Below are positions 21,877 through 31,200 of a stretch of DNA of 64,000 nt, in pieces (the stretch's first letter is position 1; each line of letters begins with the position of its first letter). The translations under genes and the position numbers were made by a program. A model generated the notes under the pieces. It was not told where the DNA came from. It did no database searches and was given only the letters and a program-made list of their open reading frames with translations. The DNA comes from Pyropia yezoensis (Eukaryota; Rhodophyta; Bangiophyceae; Bangiales; Bangiaceae), in the NCBI GenBank assembly GCA_009829735.1, contig CM020618.1, positions 20,569,346 through 20,633,345 on the forward strand, written 5' to 3'.

Positions 21877-22482
21877 TCACACCTTGCCATCGTAATTCCC
21901 ACCCGCCTCCCACGCGGCAACCAGCCCCTTGAACAGCTCCTTGCGGTCGGCGGGCAAAGCCGCCAGCACCCCGTGCGCGTCGCCCCCCCCCCGCCCCCCC
22001 CAACCCCCCCCCCCCCCCACGCCGAGCACCGCCTCGACCACCCTCATCAGCGCCGCCGCCACCCCCGCGTCGGCCTCCGCGGCCGTCGCCACCGTCGCGT
22101 CCGCGGCGAGCGCCGCCCGGATGTGCGGTGCGGCGGCTGCCGCCGCCGTCCGCTCCCTGCCCCCGCCCCCGCCGCCGCCGGCAGTGCCCCCCCCACCACC
22201 CGCAGACCGGGCGGCGACGGCGGCACCGCCGGCCACGTCGCCCGCCACCGTCGCCGCACGGCGGCGGCCGCGGGGGCGTGCCCACGGCGGGTGGCGGCGG
22301 CGCCCAGCGTGCGGGCAATGGCCGCGAGCTCGAGGCCCGCGGCGGGGGCGGCGGCGGCGGCGGGGGCACCGCCCTCCCCCCAGGCGGGGGGCGGCGGCGG
22401 CCTCGCGGGGGAGCCCGCCCCCGCCGCCGCCGCCCGGGCGGCGGCGGCCGCCCCTGCCTCCGCGGCCCGCCGGGCCGCCTAG
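21877..22482 (-). CDS. Ala/Gly-rich hypothetical protein, C-terminal part
   Basis: On the minus strand this frame is open from about 22482 down to the stop at 21877 and translates to an Ala/Gly-rich protein. It includes helix-like pieces (AAGLELAAIARTLGAAATRR, HIRAALAADATVATAAEADA) and a normal-looking C-terminus (LPADRKELFKGLVAAWEAGG, then NYDGKV). The C-terminus has mixed residues and a natural stop, which favours a real gene. The N-terminus and any intron are not determinable. It lies just inside direct repeat A copy 2. No family recognised. Confidence 0.35.
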   Translation of the reverse strand, partial: LGGPAGRGGRGGRRRPGGGGGGGLPREAAAAPRLGGGRCPRRRRRPRRGPRARGHCPHAGRRRHPPWARPRGRRRAATVAGDVAGGAAVAARSAGGGGGTAGGGGGGGRERTAAAAAAPHIRAALAADATVATAAEADAGVAAALMRVVEAVLGVGGGGGWGGRGGGDAHGVLAALPADRKELFKGLVAAWEAGGNYDGKV

Positions 22483-22750
22483 CGAGACTTGACATTCATT
22501 GAAAGAAGGACTGCTGTAATGCTAATTGATAAAACTACCGTCGCCACCACCGACTGCCACGTCCGTTGCCTCCACTGACTGCCACGTCCCGGGTGGCCGG
22601 TGCACGCATAATGCATATGCGGCGACCCGGCCGGGTGGGGATCCCGCCAGCCGCATCTTTGAAAGACTTTGCCGTGGACGACTCCCCGCATGCGGCCGCG
22701 AGCGGGGATTCCGCGCGGTGTGGCGATACGTCCATCCCACCGTGCGCGCC
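22483..22750. repeat. Direct repeat A, copy 2 (~268 bp)
   Basis: Partner of 20240-20501, same orientation, with roughly one difference per 10-15 bases by eye and a few small indels (e.g. an extra CTCCACT-like block near 22570). Downstream sequences diverge immediately after GTGCGCGCC in both copies. Confidence 0.8.
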
Positions 22751-22756
22751 GCCTCC

Positions 22757-22902
22757 TCCGTCCGGGGAAGGGGGCGCCCGCCCGCACCGCCGGTGCGGTT
22801 TCTCCAGCCGCGCTGGTGCCGCTGTTGGCGCGTCGCCCCCCCCGCCCCCACGAGCCGCGCCCACCCCTCGCGACCGCAGATCCCCTGCCCTGCTTTGCCC
22901 GC

Positions 22903-22936
<34 letters not shown>

Positions 22937-23140
22937 CCATTCCCCAGGTGGTGTGGGTTGTGACGGCTGCTGGGTTGCGTGCATGTCAGTGGGGGGGTGC
23001 TTGCATTGGGTGTGCAGGTGTGGAGCGTTGCGGTGCAGACGGGGTGGACGGTCGGCGGTTGGGCGGGCGGAGTACGGGCGCGGCGGCCTTCGATGGAGGA
23101 GGGGGGTGGGGCGCGCTATCCCCGCCAGTGTAGTTTTCCG
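22757..23140 (+). repeat. Dispersed GC-rich repeat B, single copy
   Basis: Contains in order GCGGTTTCTCCAGCCGCG, a C-run, a CAGGTGG...GGGTTGTG segment, a GTCGGCGG...GCGGAG segment and ACGGGCGCGGCGGC with GCGCGCTATC. The same order of blocks occurs twice in tandem at 34900-35575 upstream of the helicase gene. Divergence is considerable, so the match is by block order and short identities. Confidence 0.55.
22904..22933 (+). repeat. Poly(C) tract, 30 nt
   Basis: Uninterrupted C run within dispersed repeat B. Exact length may be a sequencing estimate. Confidence 0.9.
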
Positions 23141-23364
23141 TCGGCGGCATGGGCGTCGCCGGTGGCTGCGCCATCCCCCGAGCCCACCCCTCGCGGCCAT
23201 CCACCTTCCTGTTTCTCCTCCCCTCCCGACGGGGGGGGACACCCAAAAGCCCACTTTCAGCTCAAACTCCTCTGCCATGACGTATTCAGAGACCCCCCCG
23301 GTAGCGACGCGCTCCCTTCCGCCGCCCCACCCAAGCGGAAGCCCAGGCTGTCGCAGACCGCAGT

Positions 23365-23389
23365 CCCCCCCCCCCCCCCCCCCCCCCCC
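23365..23389 (+). repeat. Poly(C) tract, 25 nt
   Basis: Uninterrupted C run following GCAGT. Confidence 0.9.
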
Positions 23390-23536
23390 ATCCCGGGCAG
23401 CCCACACGAGCAGCCGGCACAGCCGGCACAGCCACCCGAAAAAGTCAACTGCCGCTCCTCAGCAGCCGCCGCTACCCACACGCCCCCACCGCGCGCAAAC
23501 ACCACCAGCCCGCTATCGGCTGCCACAGAAGGATGC

Positions 23537-24709
23537 TTATAGTCTGCGACTACGATGGTGTTCCCAGGTCCCCGCTACCGCTGCCATGGTCGCCCGCGCC
23601 AATGCCAATGCCGGCGCGGAGCCCACCACCTCTGCCACCGCCGCCGCCATCGCCGCCGCCGACATCGCCGCCGCCGCCGCCGCCGGCCATGCCAGGTAGG
23701 CTTTCCAGGCCTCGGGGGAGACCCGCCGGGAAGCCTCACGGGAAGTCTCCTGGAAAGGCGGTCCGGAAACCCCCCGGGAAGCCGGCAGGCAACCCAGCCG
23801 GGAGTCCAGGGGGGAATCCGGCAGGGAAGCCACTAGGAGAGCCTGTCGGCGACCCCGGGGGGAGCTCCCCCCGCATAGCTTCAATCGCCGCCGCCATCCC
23901 CATCCGAGGGTCGGCGCGCAACGCGGCAAGCGCAGCCAGTGCCGCCGCCGCCGCAGCGGAAGTAGCACTACGTGACGCAGCTGTGGCGGCTGCCGCCGCT
24001 GCTGCAGCCGCCGCCAGCGTTGTGGACGTTGGCAGCGACGGCATGGGCGGCAGGGGATGGGCAGCTGTGGCATTGGGGGAAAGGGCGGCGGCAGCTGAGG
24101 CATGGGCGGGAAGGGCGGCAGCTGCGCCATTGGGGGGAACGGAGGCAGCTGTGGCAGGGGCGGCAAGGGGGGGAAAGGTGGCCGCAGGGCCGACCCACCA
24201 GAGAACGGAAAAATCATAACAGAGGCTCGGGCCAGGGCTGCGGAGGGCTGTGGGGATGGCACGGACGAAAAGGGCAGCGGCGTTAAACTGAGAGAGGCAC
24301 TGACCAACGTGTCGGCGCTCTCTGCAGCTGTGGCAGCAGCGACGGCCGCGACGGTGGCGACTGACACTGGCGGAGACGACAGGGGTATAGGCGGAGGAGT
24401 GCGCGGGAGGGCGGCGGGAAAGGCAGGAGCCGCCGCTGCAGCTGCTGCGTCTCTATGTGCAGCGTGTGGAGTCGCGCAGCACTCCTCATCGACAGCGCTC
24501 ACGCCGTCAAGACGAAGCGCGCCCGAACCCTTCCCCCTCGCGCGCCCCAAGCGAAGCAAGCCCGCAAAAAAAGTACTGTACCAGCTGCATTGCCACCTCC
24601 TCTGGAGAGAGAGAGGATAGTGGCGGCGTCGACGCGGGGTCTTCCATGTCGGCGGCGTCATAGGGCACCGTCCAGCCGCCACCGCCGCGACCACCGCGGG
24701 AGTAGCCAC
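23537..24709 (-). CDS. Possible Pro/Ala-rich gene, exon structure uncertain
   Basis: Several minus-strand segments look protein-like and could be exons or frame-disrupted parts of one gene. In minus-strand order they are: an acidic start MEDPASTPPLSSLSPEEV with LVQYFFCGLASLG (near 24650-24510, a different frame), a Pro-rich repeat with LPPFPPMPQLP units (near 24100-24180), an Ala-rich helical part with a GFPAGFPPGLPAG repeat (23736-24044), and an end with SREASRRVSPEAWKAYLAWP (near 23700). The plus strand also has an open Ala/Pro-rich frame (23533-24219). I cannot decide between them with certainty; no family is recognisable. Confidence 0.25.
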   Translation of the reverse strand: MATPAVVAAVAAGRCPMTPPTWKTPRRRRHYPLSLQRRWQCSWYSTFFAGLLRLGRARGKGSGALRLDGVSAVDEECCATPHAAHRDAAAAAAAPAFPAALPRTPPPIPLSSPPVSVATVAAVAAATAAESADTLVSASLSLTPLPFSSVPSPQPSAALARASVMIFPFSGGSALRPPFPPLPPLPQLPPFPPMAQLPPFPPMPQLPPPFPPMPQLPIPCRPCRRCQRPQRWRRLQQRRQPPQLRHVVLLPLRRRRHWLRLPRCAPTLGWGWRRRLKLCGGSSPRGRRQALLVASLPDSPLDSRLGCLPASRGVSGPPFQETSREASRRVSPEAWKAYLAWPAAAAAAMSAAAMAAAVAEVVGSAPALALARATMAAVAGTWEHHRSRRL

Positions 24710-24734
24710 TGACGGGCTGCAGCGGGGGAGAGAA

Positions 24735-24760
24735 GGGGGGGGGGGGGGGGGGGGGGGGGG
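24735..24760 (+). repeat. Poly(G) tract, 26 nt
   Basis: Uninterrupted G run in the short region upstream of the NYN/PIN-like gene; length may be approximate. Confidence 0.9.
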
Positions 24761-24851
24761 AGGAGCGGCGGGTGAAGAGGGAGGGGGGGGGGGGAGCCAG
24801 GCCGCGCTGCTGTGGCGGCGTCAGCGACGGTAGCCACAGCTGTAAATAGCA

Positions 24852-26783
24852 ATGACGACCGAGGGTGGCACACCAGGCCGGGGGCGCCACGGCAGGCGAC
24901 CAGGCGCTGGGCATGAGGGGTCGGCGGTGGCGGCGGCATGCACGTCGGCAGCGTCGGGGGGCGACCATGCGGATGATGCGCTGGCGGATGCCGCACCGCT
25001 CGACGAAACGGCGGGTTCGAAAGCCGCTGCCGCGTCGGCCGAGACGGCCGCGGCGGCCGCATTGGCGACCGCGGCTGTGGAGGTGGACCACGGTGGGACA
25101 GCCGCCGTTGTGGCGGCACGGCGCAAATGGACGTCCGCGGCGGCTGGTGCACCGACGGCGACCGTCGCGGCGACGACCGCCAATGCGGCAGGGGGTAGAG
25201 GCGTGGCCCCAGAGTCTTCGGTCGACACCGGCGCCGCTGTAGCAGCCATACCAGAGGCACGGCGCAACGCGACGTCCACCGCGAGGACGGTGGTGGACGC
25301 GCCCGCGGCTGAACCGGCGTCGGTGGTCGTGCCCGACGCCGTGGCCAACGCGACGGCCCCGGTCGCCGCCGCACCTGCCTCTGCGGCTACTGGTCTTGCA
25401 CCGGGTGGCGGTCGCGGTCGCGGCGCACGAAAGCGCATGGTCTACATTTCCCCGCATACGCCGCTGCTGCGTCATCCCCACGGGCACGCGGTGCATCAGC
25501 GAGTGGTGCCTCGCCAGCACAACCAGCACCACGGGCAAGGGCAACAGCCAAGCCCGGGGCGACTCGAACAGGACAGTGTCGGCCACTTTGGTGATGTCCG
25601 TGCAGACAACCGAGGGCGTATTGTTGGAAGGGCCAACGGTGGCGGCGACTGCGGCGGCGGCGACAGCAGTCGCGGAGCAGACAGAGCTGTCATCACTTCA
25701 AACCGGACAGGCATCCCCCGGGCTGTGGGGTACACGGACGAATATTCTAGCCACGGGGGAGCGACGCCGTCGAGTGTGATGAGGGAGGGAAGCGGGGCCG
25801 CCGGCTGTACGAGTGGCGGCCGTGCCGCCGGCGCTGACGCTCCTCGCTCCTCGTCTCGAGCGTACCGCAGCTGCAGTGGCGGCGGCGGCCGTGGCGGTAC
25901 CGTGCTGACGTGCTGGCCATCGTGCTGCATGTGCCTAGGCGGCCTCACGCCCGTCCTCCAGCGCGGCGCCCCCCCACCAGACGTCAACTGGTTTGCAGCC
26001 ATGGACTGCCCTGCCGACCAGCGTCTCCGCGTGCCTCCCTGCACAACGCCACGGGTGGAGCACCCGTCTGTCATGACGGGACTGTCCGAGAACGAGCCTG
26101 TCTGGGAGAGCCTGCACAACCACGTGTGCGCGCTGGTCAGCTCCACGCTGGATGTGGGCGGGCTGCTGGCGCTCATCGCGCTGGACGCTGACAACTTTAC
26201 CTGTCTGTTGAGAGAGCTGCCAGAGGGACTTTTCCCTGCTTTTGGCGTCCTGGTGGCGGTCAAGGCAACGGGCGTGGCCAGCCTGTTAGGCAAGCGCGCC
26301 CTTGAAGGGGACGTTCCCCGCCCACGCCCGCTGCTCCGCCTAGCAAAGGATGGCCGCCTGGGCTGGACTTTTGCGACCGACGACAAGAACGCGGCGGACA
26401 TTGCCCTCGCCGTCGCCGTCGGCCGGCTCGACGCGCTGCTCGACTCGAGGGCGCGCATCTGGTTTGTGTCTGGCGACAGGGGCCTGTCAGCCAACTCGAG
26501 GGGATCCCTTGGGGGCGGCGACCGCGTGCGGTTTTGCAACCCGCACAGCCATTCCGAGCGCGACCAGCTGATGCGCGTGCTGGCGGGCATGGTCGTCCGC
26601 CCCACTCGCCCGCCGCCGCCGGCCCACATTTCCGCGCTGCTGCTGCCGGCGGCCCAGCCGCAGACTCGCCCCCGCCGCGCTCTGGATCCGTTCGTCTTTT
26701 GGACGAATGTGGCTGCTGAGGAGCAGGAGGCAAGACAAAAAAAGGCGGCCCGCCGTGCTGCCTGGTACGACCGCGCGCTCTAG
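24852..26783 (+). CDS. NYN/PIN-like nuclease-domain protein with long Ala-rich N-terminus
   Basis: The frame runs 643 codons to the stop at 26781-26783. Residues ~408-580 (from MTGLSENEPV at 26073) look like a NYN/PIN-type RNase domain. There is a hydrophobic strand ending in DADNF (Asp445, Asp447), a later KNAADIALAVAVGRL helix (Asp516), then a strand WFVSGDRGL (Asp542). This is the order and spacing of acidic residues seen in NYN domains (Dx(D)N, KxxD, SGDxD). The C-terminus is basic (ARQKKAARRAAWYDRAL). The first ~200 residues are Ala/Thr-rich. Between 25440 and 25900 another plus frame (25396-25779) has a better protein composition, so an intron or frame error is likely there and the N-terminus is uncertain. 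RNA cleavage or RNA-silencing roles are family knowledge, not shown here. Confidence 0.55.
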   Translation: MTTEGGTPGRGRHGRRPGAGHEGSAVAAACTSAASGGDHADDALADAAPLDETAGSKAAAASAETAAAAALATAAVEVDHGGTAAVVAARRKWTSAAAGAPTATVAATTANAAGGRGVAPESSVDTGAAVAAIPEARRNATSTARTVVDAPAAEPASVVVPDAVANATAPVAAAPASAATGLAPGGGRGRGARKRMVYISPHTPLLRHPHGHAVHQRVVPRQHNQHHGQGQQPSPGRLEQDSVGHFGDVRADNRGRIVGRANGGGDCGGGDSSRGADRAVITSNRTGIPRAVGYTDEYSSHGGATPSSVMREGSGAAGCTSGGRAAGADAPRSSSRAYRSCSGGGGRGGTVLTCWPSCCMCLGGLTPVLQRGAPPPDVNWFAAMDCPADQRLRVPPCTTPRVEHPSVMTGLSENEPVWESLHNHVCALVSSTLDVGGLLALIALDADNFTCLLRELPEGLFPAFGVLVAVKATGVASLLGKRALEGDVPRPRPLLRLAKDGRLGWTFATDDKNAADIALAVAVGRLDALLDSRARIWFVSGDRGLSANSRGSLGGGDRVRFCNPHSHSERDQLMRVLAGMVVRPTRPPPPAHISALLLPAAQPQTRPRRALDPFVFWTNVAAEEQEARQKKAARRAAWYDRAL

Positions 26784-26905
26784 ACGCCCGGGGGCGCTAC
26801 GTTTCTGGCTAATGGGGCTGTGGGGCAACTCAACCCCCCCCACCTTTGCCCCCATGAGCGGGTGAAGAGTGGGGTGGGCTGTGTCCCTTTTTCGCTGACA
26901 CTGAA

Positions 26906-26932
26906 GGGGGGGGGAGGGGGGGGGGGGGGGGG
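26906..26932 (+). repeat. Poly(G) tract with one A
   Basis: Nine G, one A, seventeen G, shortly downstream of the NYN/PIN-like gene. Confidence 0.9.
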
Positions 26933-27119
26933 CTGTTCATGTGGACACACAGGTGGGGGACGGAATCGTACGAACGGTAGCCACGCATACACACACAAAG
27001 CTACGAAGGGAAGCCTGGATGAAAGTAAAAGCAGTAGAGAGACAATACAAAGCCGACGCGAGCCGGTGGCCAAGCCCCCCATCAACAACTGCCTGGCTCT
27101 GGTGCTGTCAGCTCGTTGA

Positions 27120-27535
27120 AACCCCCCCCTCCCACCCGACCCATCCCCACGCCCGTCGGATTCATCCGACCCCTGAAGAGAGTCGTAGTCGGCGTCCCGC
27201 TGCCGTGCAGCGCACACACGGGCGAATGAATCGTGGAGCTCCTGGTTCCGGCGCGTCTCCTGTGCCAACTGGTCAGACACCGTCTGCAGACTCCTTGTGG
27301 ATGCGAGAAGCTTCTCGGACATGCCGGCCAACGTGCTGAGCGCCTGGGTGATGACGGGTGTGAAGGGGTCGGACTCCCGGGACACGCGCACGGGACCTAC
27401 CTCCGTGGATGGTCCGCCATTGGACGCCACGTTGGGCACGTCAGTACGCAGCAGTGCTGCCAAGTTGGTGGTCACGAGCAGCAGGTGCTGCACCTTTGCG
27501 GCTTCCTTTGCCACCCGGCGGTTGAGGTTCTCCAT
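27120..27535 (-). pseudogene. C-terminal part of a coiled-coil protein, fused to retroelement sequence
   Basis: On the minus strand the frame from MENLNRRVAKEAAKV (27533-27535) onward encodes ~140 residues with strong coiled-coil character (ALSTLAGMSEKLLASTRSLQ, VSDQLAQETRRNQELHDSFA), followed by an acidic Ser/Asp/Gly end. Upstream the same frame runs straight into retroelement copy 2, so the original N-terminus has been lost at the 27.55 kb junction. The 3' limit is uncertain because the frame then enters low-complexity DNA. Probably the tail of a host or transposon-derived DNA-binding protein; no domain identified. Confidence 0.5.
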
Positions 27536-27555
27536 CACCCCACGACGGTGTCCCA

Positions 27556-28187
27556 CCCCGGTGTCCCCCAACTTGGGGGCCACCCTCCTGACGGTATACC
27601 CCAAGTTGGTGTTACCGCACACGCCTCTAACCTCAGAGATGATGATCACCACGTTGGTGCGCACCATTTCCTGGTTGGCCGCGTCGACCGCAACCCTCCA
27701 AAGCTCCGAGACTCCTCAACTTGAGGAGCGCGTTCGTACTGCAGTGGCGACCGCGAGTTGCGAGTCGGTGGCGGAGTTTATGAAAGCCGAGTTGGCTCGC
27801 ATTGGGGCTATTATGCCCCAGCCAGCCCCACTTGGGCGTGGCAAACGTCGCGCGAGCCGGGCATACTCGCCTCCTCGCCGTCGTCGCCGACACTCGCGGC
27901 GCTCTCCCTCCGTGTCGGAAGACGAGTTGTCTTACTCCGTTTCGGAGTCCTCTACCCCGTCGGAGACGGAGTCTGTCCAGCGTCTGCGTCGCAAACTTGC
28001 GCGCAAGACCAGGCAGAAGAGTAGCCACGGTCGGCGCCACTTGCGCGACCGTGAAGGGCGCGACGGTTCCGACTTGGAGCCGCCGCCCCTTCCAACGAGT
28101 GGAGACCGTTATCGGCGTGGGTCTCGCCGCTCGCCTCCACGTGAGGGCGAGGGCCGTGGAGTGGGAGAGTCTAGCATGCGTGCCTAG
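27556..28187 (+). pseudogene. Antisense accessory gene, 3' third only (copy 2)
   Basis: Encodes the last ~210 residues of the antisense protein, from VSPNLGATLLTV through the Arg/Ser-rich tail to SSMRA and stop. The first two thirds are missing at the junction with the coiled-coil gene. The remaining frame has no stop or frameshift. Confidence 0.8.
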
Positions 28188-28298
28188 TTGGCAGCTGCCT
28201 TTGTTGTGAGAGTGTGAGGGTTAGGGCTGTAGTTAAAAGCCACTCTGCGTACCACTTCGACTTGAAGCACTCTCTTGGCACTGTTGCTCGGTCTTCCC

Positions 28299-31200
28299 TC
28301 ACGTTGAGGGTGGGCTGTTAGGGTCTATCCCATTCCGGGCACAGTACGCCCGGACCTTCTCAGCGGGAAGGTCCTCCACATACTCCCACGTACAGTCCTT
28401 GGCTTTGTAGCCAAACCAACGCACCCTCAACATGAGGCGGTCAGTGTCTTCATCCCATCCGTGGTCGATGAACTTATCGAACACGTACTCCTGCGGGCCC
28501 TGTTTGGCCGCAGGCAGTGAGGGGAGGCGCCACGCTTCCAAAGCACGCGCCCAAGCTGGGTCGCCTGCAGGCGGTCGTGCAACTTTGACCACGTCCTGTC
28601 CGTTCACTGTGCGGACCCCATCGTCACTTTCGATGGTGAAGCGCCGCCCATCAGTACGAAGGACCTGGTACGGTCCCTTCGTCTGGAGTACCAGCTTACC
28701 CCCAGTTGGGGTGTGCGAGTGTACCAGCACCCAGTCACCCTGCTCGGGGACATGCTTAGCATTGCGCACCTTTTTGTCAAAGGTACGCTTGTAGCGCTTT
28801 TGTGCTTTGTCCATCTCAGCCCTGACTTTAGGGATGAGGTGCTCCAGCCTAGCAGCGAACTCCGCCTTACTCTCAGTAGGAGTAGACGTACTGCCACTAC
28901 CCTCCCCAGTTGGGAGCGACCGCCGCACGGCAATAGACCGCACACGACGGGGGGTCACAAAAGCCAGGGGTACTTCCCCTGTAGATGAGTGAACCTGCGA
29001 ATTATAGGCAGTAGTAAGGATAGAAATGTATTGGTCCCACGTCTTTACGTGCTCACTCACATAGTGGCGTAGCTGCCTAACAATAGTTTTGTTGAAGCGC
29101 TCCACCTGCCCATTAGTTTGTGGGTGGTAGGGGGTGGCATAGTTTGCCTTAACCCCCAACATATCCAGCACTCCCTGAAACAGTACAGACGCAAATTGCG
29201 GTCCATTGTCCGATAGTGTACTATCTGGGATGCCATACGCGGCAACCCAGTGATCTAGGAAGGCTGACACGACCGACATGGCCGTGATCTCTGCCAGTGG
29301 GATCGCTCGCGTAAGTTTCGTGAAGCGGTCACAGATGACCAGGAGGTACTGGTTGCCCTCCTCGGTCACGGGCAGTGGCCCAAGGATGTCCATCGCCAAC
29401 GCGGCGAAGGGCTCCTTGGCCGGGAACAATAGCATAGCCGTACTAGGCCGCCGTTCCATCAGACGATTCTGTGCACAACTTGTGCAGGCAGCCACCCAAC
29501 TGTAGATGTCCACCACCATGGACGGCCAGTAGAACCTGGTCCTCAGGGTCTGGTACAGTTTACTAGACCCCAGGTGTCCACCCGTGGGAGCGTTGTGCTC
29601 CCTCTCAAGGATACTGTCCTTGAGGGATGCGGGGACGACAAGTTGTTCAGTCCCCTGGAATACCCCCCTCCTCATGAGGAGGCCATCGTCTCCCAGAAAG
29701 AAGCGCGTCTCAACCACCGTATCCAGTATATCCCTCTCCGACTTGCAGAAGGGATCCTCGGCCTGGGCCTTCACCACCTCGTCCAGGGACAGGGGCAAGT
29801 ACTTCTTGTTCCCTGGCGCCTCGGGGTTCAACGCCTGACCCGAGCGCGTGACTACCCCCACGATGGGGATGTCCTCATCGACTGGGTTAGTGTCCAGCCC
29901 CTCGGTAGGTACCCGAGAGAGGCCGTCGGCAAGGGCATGTTGCCTGCCAGGTCGGTACTCAATGTCAAAGTTGAAGGGTGCCAGTCGCACCCTCCACCGG
30001 TTGAGACGAGTGTTCGTACAGTCCGTCTTGAAGATAAACTGCAACGCGCGGTGGTCACAGCGGATGAGGAACTTCTCACCCTCTAGGTAGTGAAGAAGTG
30101 ACGTCACCGCCCACACCACTGCGAGTCCTTCCAACTCGGTGACTCCGTAGTTCTTCTCGGCCGAGTTCAGCCCCTTGCTGAAGTATCCCACCGGCAAGTA
30201 CTCCTTGTCCGGCTGCTGCTGAAGCAACACACAACCAAGTTGGTCGTCGCTAGCGTCCACATCCAGGATGTAGTGGCCCCCCAACCTGGGAGTAGCCAGG
30301 ATAGGGGGCTTCAGCAGAAGGTCCCGAAGAGTCTCAAAGGATTCCTGCTCCACCCGACTTGGGGGAGGCAGGTTCTTCGGTAGCGTTGAGCTAACTAACT
30401 CATTCAACGGCTTCGCCACCTTGGCGAAGCCCTTGGTAAAACGTCGGTACACGTTACACATCCCGAGGAAGCTCCTCATCTGGGTCTGGGTCCGGGGGTA
30501 CTGAGCCTTACGTATGGCCCTCAAGTTCTCCTCGTTAACACTGAGACGCCCCGGACGGACAACATGTCCCAAGTACTCCACCTCTTGAGTGAAGAGGTGG
30601 CACTTACTCGCCTTCAGTGACACACCGGCGTCAGCAAGTAGCTTGAACACCTGGCCAAGATGGCCAATGTGTTCCTCCGGACTTCGGGAGAACACAATGA
30701 TGTCGTCTAGGTACACAAGACAGATCTGCCACCGTACTCCGGCCAGAATCATGTCCATAGCGCGCTGGAAATTTGCCGGCGCGTTACACAGACCAAACGG
30801 TAGGCGCTTGCACTGGTAGGTACCACAGTGACAGGTAAAGGTAGTTTTATGCCTGTCCTCCGGGGCAATGGGAATTTGCCAGTACCCCGCGTTACAGTCC
30901 AGGGTAGAGAACACGTTCGCCTCCCCCAGAGAGTCCAGACAGTCATCCATCCTAGGTAGGGGATAACTGTCCTTCACCGTGCTCTCGTTGAGCTTACGGT
31001 AGTCGATACAAAACCGGGGGGTCCCATCAACTTTGGGGACTATAACCACCGGACTCGCCCACTCGGCGTTGCTGGCCTCGATCACATCGAGGGCCTCCAT
31101 GCGAGCAACTTGCTCCTTAACGAGGGCCCTTGAACGAGGTCCTCCCCTATACGGTTGTTGGCGTATAGGGGGTGCACCGGGCTTCAACTCGATCCGGTGT

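Noticed and set aside
20240..22750. Calling repeats A1/A2 true LTRs
   Set aside because: I could not find TG..CA ends, a primer-binding site, a polypurine tract or target duplications, and the interior has no retroelement protein.
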